From positions 1 through 15,814 of the forward strand of contig DATJSJ010000184.1 in NCBI GenBank assembly GCA_035504175.1: a DNA stretch of 15,814 nucleotides, read 5' to 3'. This document shows positions 1 through 5,082 of the stretch, one piece after another (within the stretch, counting starts at the first letter, position 1; the number at the start of each line of letters is the position of its first letter). This DNA comes from DATJSJ01 sp035504175 (GTDB lineage: Bacteria; Pseudomonadota; Alphaproteobacteria; Acetobacterales; Acetobacteraceae). The position numbers and the translations under genes are program-made. Below the pieces are notes generated by a model. It was given only the letters and a program-made list of their open reading frames with translations, made no database searches and had not been told where the DNA came from.

Positions 1-1053
1 GGCACGCCGCCACCCGGCCAGGCTGCCGCCGCCCAGCCCGCGGCCGAACCGGCGCGCCCCGCGGCGCGGCCGCGCATCGACCCGGTCAATCTGCGCCTGC
101 TCGGCCTGCTGGCGCTGCTGGTCGTGGTGTTCTGGGCGGTGATCGGGCCAAAGGTGCTGGCGCTGCCGACGCTGCAGTCGATGGCGTTCCAGATGCCGGA
201 GCTCGGCATCCTGTCGCTCGCCATGATGGTGACGCTGCTGTCGGGCGGGCTCGACCTCTCGATCATCGCGACCGCCGATCTCTGCGCGCTGACCATCGCC
301 TACGTGCTGACCACGCATGCGGGCGCGAGCGGGCTCGGCTTTGTCGCCTGGCAGGTGCTGGCGGTCGCGGCCGGCGTCGCGGTGGCGCTGGTGATCGGGC
401 TGCTGAACGGGCTGATCGTCGCCTATGTCGGGGTGTCGCCGATCCTGGTCACGCTCGGCACCATGACGCTGGTGCGCGGCGCCGCGGTCGGGCTCACGCA
501 TGGCAACGTGCTGTCGGGCTTCCCGCCCTGGCTGCTCTATATCGGCAACGGCACGCCGCTCGGCATCCCCGCACCGCTGATCGTCTTCGCGGTGATCGCG
601 ATCCCGGTCGCGGTGATGCTGACCCGCTCGCCGCTCGGCATTTCGATTGCCATGATCGGCTCGAACGAGCGCGCGTCGCGGTTTTCCGGCATCGACACGC
701 GCCGCGTGCTGCTGAAGGTCTATCTGCTGTCGTCGCTGCTCGCCTCGGCGGCGGCGCTGGTCATGATGGCGCGGTTCAATTCGGCGAACGCGGATTACGG
801 GCAGAGCTTCCTGCTGGTCACGATCCTCGCGGCGGTGCTGGGCGGCGTCGATCCGATGGGCGGGTTCGGGAAGGTGGGCGGGGTCGTGCTGGCGCTGGTC
901 GTGCTGCAGTTCATTTCCTCGGCGTTCAACCTGCTCGGGATCAGCCAGTTTCTGACGCTGGCGATCTGGGGCGGGGTGCTGATCGCGGCGGGTGGGTTGC
1001 CGATGCTGCGTGGGTTGTGGGAGGTGGCGCGGCCGGGGCGGGGGCAGGGGTGA
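1..1053 (+). CDS. Sugar-type ABC transporter permease (RbsC/AraH family), 5' end outside window
   Basis: Inner-membrane permease of the BPD_transp_2 family, the channel subunit of ABC importers for ribose, xylose, galactose or autoinducer-2-like substrates. The frame is open from base 1, so the start lies upstream; a GTG at 124 would cut into the first membrane helix and is not the true start. The visible protein begins with an Ala/Pro-rich cytoplasmic tail, then RIDPVNLRLLGLL leading into helix 1. The family motif SGGLDLSI (positions 241-264) and the cytoplasmic-loop signature GSNERASRFSGI (about 658-693) are clear, followed by several more hydrophobic helices. It ends in TGA at 1051. The substrate cannot be told; the ATPase and binding-protein genes would be expected to the left. 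Family assignment is firm. Confidence 0.92.
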   Translation, partial: GTPPPGQAAAAQPAAEPARPAARPRIDPVNLRLLGLLALLVVVFWAVIGPKVLALPTLQSMAFQMPELGILSLAMMVTLLSGGLDLSIIATADLCALTIAYVLTTHAGASGLGFVAWQVLAVAAGVAVALVIGLLNGLIVAYVGVSPILVTLGTMTLVRGAAVGLTHGNVLSGFPPWLLYIGNGTPLGIPAPLIVFAVIAIPVAVMLTRSPLGISIAMIGSNERASRFSGIDTRRVLLKVYLLSSLLASAAALVMMARFNSANADYGQSFLLVTILAAVLGGVDPMGGFGKVGGVVLALVVLQFISSAFNLLGISQFLTLAIWGGVLIAAGGLPMLRGLWEVARPGRGQG

Positions 1054-1643
1054 GGGGCGGCAGCACTGAAGCCGTGGTCGTTGCCCTTGGCACCGCTCCG
1101 GTCCGCGAGTCCGACCGTCGCTTGAGCGCAGAATTGGGCGACTGTTGAAGGCGGCCCGATGAATGACCGGTTTGGGTGGATAGCAGCCCGACCGCTTAGG
1201 GTCGGGTCGCAAGCATACATCCTGGATAAGCGGGCATTGGGAGTCGAACCCCTCCCATGGAGCCATTGCGCGCGAGGCACAAAGGCCGGCAAACGGAAGC
1301 AAGCCGGCCCAGTCCTGACCCTCCCAAACCAACCGAAAAGCACTCGTTCCCGATGGCTCAGGCGAGGCAATGCCTCCTCGAGGATTATCTGCTTGAAATG
1401 GGCCGTCTCCTGATGCGTCGCGAACGCAGCCTCATCGGAAAAAATCTCATAGAACATGAACTTCTGAGGATTGCCGGCCGATTGCTGAATGGTCAGTAAC
1501 TCCAGCCCCGGCTCCTTCCGAGCCTTCGGCGCGAAGCTGGTGATGATGTTGAGAGCGGCCTCGACTTCGCCGTCCTTCACGATCCGCTTCGGGCCGCACC
1601 GAAGTGTCGTCCGCCCGATGGCGAACTGGCCGACTTGGGTCAA
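795..1643 (-). CDS. Antibiotic-biosynthesis-monooxygenase (ABM) domain protein with abnormal 3' extension, probably disrupted
   Basis: Residues 1 to about 108 (1643 down to about 1320) look like an ABM/YgiN-type ferredoxin-like domain: a helix with GEVEAALNIITSFAPKARKE, then EPGLELLTIQQS, KFMFYEIFSDEAAFATHQ and the terminal HFKQIILEEALPRLS. Relatives are about 95-110 residues, dimeric, and oxidise quinols or other aromatics without cofactors. Here the natural stop is missing: the frame continues about 170 residues through low-complexity, tRNA-like and intergenic sequence and then antisense to the permease gene, so the real protein end was probably lost at a junction. The only in-frame start is TTG at 1643, just behind a TGA; an AAAGG lies 3 nt before it. 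It may be a pseudogene. The domain call is reasonable, the exact ends are not. Confidence 0.5.
   Translation of the reverse strand: MTQVGQFAIGRTTLRCGPKRIVKDGEVEAALNIITSFAPKARKEPGLELLTIQQSAGNPQKFMFYEIFSDEAAFATHQETAHFKQIILEEALPRLSHRERVLFGWFGRVRTGPACFRLPAFVPRAQWLHGRGSTPNARLSRMYACDPTLSGRAAIHPNRSFIGPPSTVAQFCAQATVGLADRSGAKGNDHGFSAAAPHPCPRPGRATSHNPRSIGNPPAAISTPPQIASVRNWLIPSRLNAEEMNCSTTSASTTPPTFPNPPIGSTPPSTAARIVTSRKLCP
1223..1256 (-). other. Possible remnant of a tRNA 3' end (tRNA-Gly-like T-arm, acceptor and CCA)
   Basis: Read on the minus strand, this stretch has GGTTCGACTCCC followed by TGCCCGCTTATCCA. That resembles the T-arm, acceptor arm and CCA of bacterial tRNA-Gly (typical ends GTTCGATTCCC then CGCCCGCTCCA). 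There is no matching anticodon arm, D-arm or 5' acceptor strand upstream, and T-stem pairing is poor. A tRNA 3' end is the usual attachment site of integrated elements, and this lies at the left side of the accessory segment, but chance similarity is possible. Confidence 0.2.
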
Positions 1644-1846
1644 AACCTTTCATCGGACATGCCCGCGCGAGCGGCACGCTGGTTGGGAGGAAACGTGAAG
1701 ACGGGGCGCGATATGCAACAGCGCATCGCTGGGATGCATCAACCAAGGCGCCGGCCAGGGGGACCGAGCCGGCGCGAGGTTCCATTGCTCGACCATCCAC
1801 TGTGCTGTCAGTGTCATCTGTGGCGTCGAACGCGTCGCTTGTGACT

Positions 1847-2140
1847 CTACCTATCTGCCCTGCAAAATCCCCCTCTGTGATTAGCCCAGTGCTCGAAATG
1901 CCAGCCCAATGGGCACTGCTCGTGTGGGGCATTCGCGGTCGTCACAGGTCCGTACCAAAAACGACAGCCGTGTACGTCACGAAAATAGCCATTGCCACAC
2001 GCTTCTTCGACCATCACGATCGGTGCCTGGCTCCTAGGATTACCAAGTGTGTTGTTCGTTGCGGCGGTCGCCGCTTCCGCTGGAATCCCCCCGCTCAGCA
2101 GCGGGAACATTACCAACGCAGGAGCTAGAAACTTTATCAT
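1847..2140 (-). CDS. Small secreted cysteine-containing protein, 97 residues
   Basis: Not assigned to a named family with certainty. Residues 1-23 form a signal peptide: MIKF, a hydrophobic stretch to about residue 17, and an AEA-type cleavage site around 21-23. The mature part of about 74 residues has four cysteines (C48, C59, C76, C93). They fall in two similar Gly/Cys/Arg modules, CGNGYFRDVHGCRFW (48-62) and CPLGWHFEHWANHRGGFCR (76-94), reminiscent of the small GCG/CR-rich secreted proteins of Rhizobiales. Two disulfides in the periplasm are plausible. The ATG at 2140 is preceded by AAGGATGG at a rather long distance. A perfect CRP-type palindrome sits 79-96 bp upstream. Codon use is less GC-biased than in the core genes. 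Coding is likely, function unknown. Confidence 0.6.
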   Translation of the reverse strand: MIKFLAPALVMFPLLSGGIPAEAATAATNNTLGNPRSQAPIVMVEEACGNGYFRDVHGCRFWYGPVTTANAPHEQCPLGWHFEHWANHRGGFCRADR

Positions 2141-2218
2141 GGCATTTCATCCATCCTTTCTTGACCGGAGCCCACCTCTGGTCACGTTTCCGACCTTAAG
2201 TGGTGGTGACCCGATCCC

Positions 2219-2236
2219 TTGTGACTCGAGTCACAA
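2219..2236. promoter_or_regulatory. Perfect 18-bp palindrome of CRP/FNR-family type
   Basis: The sequence TTGTGACTCGAGTCACAA is its own reverse complement over all 18 bases and contains TGTGA-N6-TCACA, the consensus of CRP-type regulators. It lies 79-96 bp upstream of the secreted-protein start (2140) and overlaps the stop codon of the 44-residue ORF. Which regulator binds is inference; the symmetry is directly visible. Confidence 0.6.
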
Positions 2237-2365
2237 CTGCGCGAAAAACTTGATTTGTGCTGTGGCGTTGTTCGGACTGGGACTGGCCGAACGACGCGCC
2301 TCTGCGCCGCTAACCAAGTCCGGCGCCCTGGCATGGCAGTGGGTTGACAGCGAAGGTTGTCCCAT
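2231..2365 (-). CDS. Candidate 44-residue ORF with strong, hairpin-covered ribosome-binding site
   Basis: ATG at 2365 follows AGGAGGAG with a 6-nt spacer, the best Shine-Dalgarno in the accessory segment. The predicted peptide begins MGQPSLSTHCHARAPD and ends KFFAQL, rich in Ser, Ala and Arg, with no signal peptide, membrane segment or family I recognise. Its TGA lies inside the CRP-type palindrome, 90 nt before the secreted-protein start. It could be a small protein, a regulatory leader ORF, or the start of a gene truncated by rearrangement. The short length and unremarkable composition make coding doubtful. Confidence 0.3.
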   Translation of the reverse strand: MGQPSLSTHCHARAPDLVSGAEARRSASPSPNNATAQIKFFAQL

Positions 2366-2371
2366 TTTGTT

Positions 2372-2400
2372 CTCCTCCTGGCCGGATTGGCCGTGAGGAG
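2372..2400 (-). promoter_or_regulatory. Hairpin sequestering a Shine-Dalgarno
   Basis: On the minus-strand transcript CTCCTC (2400-2395) can pair with GAGGAG (2377-2372), which is the Shine-Dalgarno of the 44-codon ORF. Inside this, two GGCC blocks (2392-2389 and 2383-2380) pair around a 5-nt AATCC loop, separated from the outer stem by a 2x2 internal loop. The layout would mask the ribosome-binding site, as in translational switches. Function is inferred from pairing only. Confidence 0.35.
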
Positions 2401-2500
2401 CGTCCCCTTCTCGCAGTGAGCGGGGATGCTGTCAGACGCGGCGATTGAGCGATGGGTGGTTTGCAGACATTCAGCTTGGGGTGCTGCAGGTGAAGCTACA

Positions 2501-2547
2501 GGACACACACCTGGCAGTGTCCGCCGTCTCAAGTCCCGGCAGGTGTG
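2501..2547 (-). terminator. Overlapping inverted repeats downstream of the cupin gene
   Basis: CACACCTG/CAGGTGTG (2506-2513 with 2540-2547) form an 8-bp stem extendable by GU/CG pairs. A second pair GGACAC/GTGTCC (2501-2506 with 2517-2522) overlaps the first, so only one can form. They start about 15 nt after the cupin stop codon, where an operon-end hairpin is expected. There is no clear U-tract, so a rho-independent terminator is not proven. Confidence 0.3.
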
Positions 2548-2561
2548 CGCGCAAATCCGGC

Positions 2562-3242
2562 TCAGGGCTTAAAGAGTTCCTGCGCATCCGCGAGATGCCC
2601 GGACTTGACCCAGACCTTGCTGCCGTCCCAACCCGCCCGGACCGTGATCATCTCTCCAGGAGGCAGCCGAAGCCATGACTGCGGCTCGAACGATTCTCCC
2701 GCTGTGCTCAAGCTCCCGTTCAAAACCAGGATTTCGGCGCCACCCGGATCGCCGAGGCTGATGTCAGCGCCCGGCGCCCAGCGCTCCAGCCGGACGTCTT
2801 CGCGCTCATCACGAAACAGCGGCATCACCTCGATGCCGGGTCGGTCGGGCATCGGCAGGAACGGCATCTTTCGAGTGTCGACGCGTGTATGTGTGCGATC
2901 GTTCGAGTCAAACTGCCACAGCTTGACGAAAATCATGCAGCCCGGCCCCGAACCCGGTGTGTGCCGAGAGGTCGGTGGATTGCGTATGTAGTAGCCAGCG
3001 GGAAAGTCGCCGAGCTCGTCCTGGAAGACGCCGTCGAGCACCAGGAACTCCTCCCCGCCGCCATGGGTATGCGGGGAGAAGCGACTTGAAGGTGCATAGC
3101 GCACGATCGTGGTCGCGCGCGCGACCTCCTCACCGATACGGTCGAGCATGCGGCGTTCGACACCGGCGATCGGCGAAGGCGTCCAATTGAGCCGAGCCGC
3201 GTGCACGATCGCGCGCTGCGAGAAATCTGCGTTCAAGTTCAT
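2562..3242 (-). CDS. ChrR-type cupin domain protein, 226 residues
   Basis: Two-lobed cupin related to the C-terminal metal-binding domain of ChrR anti-sigma factors, but without the N-terminal zinc/sigma-binding HTH-like part, so it is probably an enzyme or sensor rather than an anti-sigma factor. The first cupin (about 40-115) has motif 1 with H58, H60 and E64 followed by G71, and motif 2 G78-P81-G83 to H94 in RNPPTSRHTPGS: a complete 3-His/1-Glu metal site. The second half (about 138-215) keeps the barrel (ERWAPGADISLGDPGGAEILVLNG) but has lost the His cluster. The ATG at 3242 lies 16 nt after the GST stop, so the two are surely co-transcribed. Cupins of this kind often accompany GSTs and AhpD-like proteins in detoxification cassettes; the substrate is unknown. 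Confidence 0.85.
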   Translation of the reverse strand: MNLNADFSQRAIVHAARLNWTPSPIAGVERRMLDRIGEEVARATTIVRYAPSSRFSPHTHGGGEEFLVLDGVFQDELGDFPAGYYIRNPPTSRHTPGSGPGCMIFVKLWQFDSNDRTHTRVDTRKMPFLPMPDRPGIEVMPLFRDEREDVRLERWAPGADISLGDPGGAEILVLNGSLSTAGESFEPQSWLRLPPGEMITVRAGWDGSKVWVKSGHLADAQELFKP

Positions 3243-3258
3243 GGCATTGCCTCGACGG

Positions 3259-3885
3259 TCAGGCTTGGGAGACGCTGGGCCGCGCTACGACCCGTTCGCG
3301 CCAGGCTTTGAGGTGCGCCAGATTGTCGGGGACATCGATCCTGGCAAGATCGGCGTAGGCCAGACCCGCAAAGGCAGTGATATCGGCCATCGTGAAGCGT
3401 TCACCCGCAAGGTACGGCCGCTCGCGCAAGACGTCATCAAGCAGATTCATTCCGGCGAGTGCCCGCTCACGGTTCTTCTCGCCCCATTCGCGATTCTGAT
3501 ACGTCTCGATCTGCGGACCAAGACCCGGGGTCGCATGGTGGAAATACGTTGCAGCTGCATCGAGCAACCCGGCCTCGGCCCGCCGCTGCATCATGTGGAT
3601 CATGGCCCGCTCCCGGGCGCCCTGGCCGGTCAGGACCGGTTCACCGTCGAGATGGTCGAGGTACTCAGTGATTGCCGTGCATTCGGTAATGTGAGTGCCA
3701 TCGTCCAGTTCGAGTACCGGGACGGCGCCGGCGGGGTTTCGAGCGAGAAAGGCTGGCTGCTTGTGCTCGCCACCGGGCACATCGACGATGATGAACTCGA
3801 CTCTATCTGTCAGTTGCTTCTCGGCGAGCGCGATGCGGACGCGCGCGGGGTTCGGAAGACCCTTGAAGTCATAGATGCGAAGCAT
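3259..3885 (-). CDS. Glutathione S-transferase family protein, 208 residues
   Basis: Cytoplasmic GST fold, about the usual length. The thioredoxin-like N-terminal domain (1-80) has MLRIYDFKGLPNPARVRIAL, the cis-proline of AVPVLEL (P56) and the glutathione-contact motif ECTAI (68-72, variant of ESxAI with Cys instead of Ser). The all-helical C-terminal domain (about 88-205) includes the FTMADIT N-capping box with D168. Such enzymes conjugate or reduce electrophiles with glutathione; the nucleophilic residue cannot be assigned with confidence (S/Y/C positions near the N-terminus are not canonical). It lies between the broken AhpD-like gene (whose second frame ends at 3927) and the cupin gene 16 nt downstream. 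ATG at 3885 is the natural start. Confidence 0.92.
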   Translation of the reverse strand: MLRIYDFKGLPNPARVRIALAEKQLTDRVEFIIVDVPGGEHKQPAFLARNPAGAVPVLELDDGTHITECTAITEYLDHLDGEPVLTGQGARERAMIHMMQRRAEAGLLDAAATYFHHATPGLGPQIETYQNREWGEKNRERALAGMNLLDDVLRERPYLAGERFTMADITAFAGLAYADLARIDVPDNLAHLKAWRERVVARPSVSQA

Positions 3886-3926
3886 GAGTGATGTTCTTCC
3901 GTTGTTGGTGAAGTCGAGCGGCTTGG

Positions 3927-4225
3927 TCAGCCGGGGAAAAGATGCGTGCCGTGGGTGAGCGCGGCGCCGGCACGCAGCGCAGTCGCGACGAACACGGTTT
4001 CGGCGAGTTCAGTGTCGGTCGCGCCAGCCGCGACCGCCGCCTTACGATGCAGTACGGGCATTGCGTCGTGAGAGCGACGGCAACAGCCGTGAGCTCCTTG
4101 TATTTCTTGGGAATGACGCCTTCGGCCAGGGCGGCAGCGTCCAGCACCTTGAGCCCGGCCATGGCCTCGGGCGCGAGTTGCCCCATGGGCCCAACACGCT
4201 TGAAGTGTGCCATATCAAACATCAC
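3927..4225 (-). pseudogene. Carboxymuconolactone decarboxylase/AhpD-like gene broken by a frameshifting deletion
   Basis: The first frame (GTG 4225 or more likely ATG 4222, down to about 4044) reads MFDMAHFKRVGPMGQ to ELTAVAVALTTQCPYCI, the conserved Glu and CxxC of AhpD-like proteins. The continuation AAVAAGATDTELAETVF then ALRAGAALTHGTHLFPG is found only in another frame, ending in TGA at 3927. Family members have C-I-x-x-H-x-K after the CxxC; here only two nucleotides (GT) separate the Ile codon from the AAG Lys codon, as if 10 nt were deleted at 4043/4044, removing the conserved His and shifting the frame. In the shifted frame the ORF runs on to 3869 as nonsense. Intact, it would have been about 101 residues, a thiol peroxidase/decarboxylase-type protein. 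A sequencing error of one base would not explain the missing His. Confidence 0.8.
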
Positions 4226-4240
4226 TTCTTTTGCTCTGGG

Positions 4241-4258
4241 CTACCGACTAATTGATAG
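4241..4258. promoter_or_regulatory. Second TetR-operator-like site, before the AhpD-like gene
   Basis: CTACCGACTAATTGATAG on the plus strand matches the minus-strand reading of the site before tetR (CTACCGACTAGTAGGTAG) at 15 of 18 positions, with the first 10 identical. It lies in the 51-nt gap between tetR and the AhpD-like gene, about 19 nt before the ATG at 4222. This suggests the TetR protein also controls the downstream genes directly. Confidence 0.5.
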
Positions 4259-4276
4259 GCTCCTGTGGCAGGCGTT

Positions 4277-4855
4277 TCACAACGAAGTTCTCCCGGTCAC
4301 TCCTGCAATGATCGCGCGGGCGGCGGCATCGAAGGCGGCGATCGAGTCCAGCGCTCGACCCACAAGCATTGCGCCCTCAAGCCCGGCCAGCACGGCGGCG
4401 GCTTGCGAGCGCGCGTCCGCGTCGGCCCGGATCGACCCTGTCGCTTGACCTTCGGCGAGCACAACCTCGAGCCACTCGGAATTCAATTTGAAAAATCGTC
4501 GCACACCCAAACGGACGCGGTCTGGAAGTCCATCCAGCTCCGACGCCAACACGCCGCATAGGCATCCTTGCCCAGCTTCCAGCCCCATCCGGTAAAGCCC
4601 GGCGTAGGCTTGGAGGCGTTGCGGCGCACGTGGCGAGGCGACAACAATATCCGCCAAGCTGTCCTTGAAGCGAACCGTGTACGCCTCGACTAGAGCGGCG
4701 CCAATATCCTCCTTGGTGCGAAAGTGGTGATGGATGCTGGGCTTACGGATCTTAACCCGCTCGGCGAGGTCGGCGTAGCTAAAGCCGGCGTACCCTACGC
4801 GACGAACGACATCCTCGGCTTCGGTAAGCAGCTTGGCGCGTGTGTCATCGGTCAT
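4277..4855 (-). CDS. TetR/AcrR-family transcriptional repressor, 192 residues
   Basis: The N-terminal DNA-binding domain (5-50) has the TetR pattern: GYAGFSYADLAERVKIRKPSIHHHFRTKEDI, HTH around 26-46. The C-terminal ligand domain (55-190) carries GQGCLCGVLASEL with C98 and C100, close to where NemR-type electrophile sensors keep their reactive cysteine, so redox or electrophile sensing is possible but unproven. It is the first gene of a minus-strand series tetR, ahpD-like, GST, cupin. A partly palindromic operator lies inside its promoter 10 bp before the ATG, and a second copy precedes the next gene; autorepression and repression of the detoxification genes follow naturally. The ATG at 4855 has no good Shine-Dalgarno, and the promoter places the transcript start at or next to it. 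Confidence 0.92.
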   Translation of the reverse strand: MTDDTRAKLLTEAEDVVRRVGYAGFSYADLAERVKIRKPSIHHHFRTKEDIGAALVEAYTVRFKDSLADIVVASPRAPQRLQAYAGLYRMGLEAGQGCLCGVLASELDGLPDRVRLGVRRFFKLNSEWLEVVLAEGQATGSIRADADARSQAAAVLAGLEGAMLVGRALDSIAAFDAAARAIIAGVTGRTSL

Positions 4856-4861
4856 CTGTCC

Positions 4862-4890
4862 ACTCTACCTACTAGTCGGTAGCCTGTCAA
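4862..4890 (-). promoter_or_regulatory. tetR promoter with embedded operator
   Basis: On the minus strand TTGACA (4890-4885) is a perfect -35, followed by a 17-bp spacer and TAGAGT (4867-4862) as -10. The spacer and -10 contain CTACCGACTAGTAGGTAG (4882-4865), palindromic at 16 of 18 positions around ACTAGT, the form typical of TetR-family operators. Binding would cover the RNA polymerase contact region. The start point would fall at about 4855-4856, the first base of the ATG, implying a leaderless or nearly leaderless mRNA. Confidence 0.65.
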
Positions 4891-5082
4891 GGCGATTCCG
4901 ACAGGTAAGCCAGGCGGAAGACTGCGGCAGTGTCAGACGCATCGCGGTTGATGTCGGCTCTGGGAGCCTCTCGCCGAAGCCGCAAGCGACTGGCATGGGC
5001 CGAAAACGGCCATTGGACAGGGCTGCCGGCCTAGCCTTTCGAGGCGACCGAGCGCCGAGACCACGTTGGGGTCGCCGAGCGG
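4891..5082. other. Intergenic junction between accessory segment and glg operon
   Basis: No gene seen. It contains GGCGACC/GGTCGCC (5043-5049 with 5070-5076, 20-nt loop) just past the glgX stop; with no U-tract this is at best a weak termination hairpin. A 15-base motif at 5000-5014 is related, inverted, to one at 1162-1176. The right edge of the lower-GC segment must lie here. Confidence 0.4.

Larger units (their letters stand above)
2141..2561. other. Gene-poor interval with leader-like structures
   Basis: No convincing gene longer than 50 codons on either strand. The interval holds, on the minus strand, overlapping inverted repeats behind the cupin gene (2501-2547), a hairpin covering a strong Shine-Dalgarno (2372-2400), a 44-codon ORF (2231-2365) and an 18-bp perfect palindrome (2219-2236). 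The longer frames on both strands have no recognisable composition or motifs. Confidence 0.6.

Noticed and set aside
1159..1413. Plus-strand 84-codon frame in the left intergenic region
   Set aside because: Lies opposite the ABM frame and over the tRNA-like fragment, no ribosome-binding site and no protein-like composition.
2182..2532. 116-codon minus-strand open frame in the gene-poor interval
   Set aside because: Composition looks random, no Shine-Dalgarno, and it overlaps the better supported 44-codon ORF and hairpins.
2430..4940. Ten-base direct repeat TGTCAGACGC at 2430-2439 and 4931-4940
   Set aside because: Too short to be an attachment-site duplication and the flanking bases diverge at once.
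5043..5076. GGCGACC/GGTCGCC as a glgX terminator
   Set aside because: A 20-nt loop and no T-run; kept only as a note in the intergenic entry.
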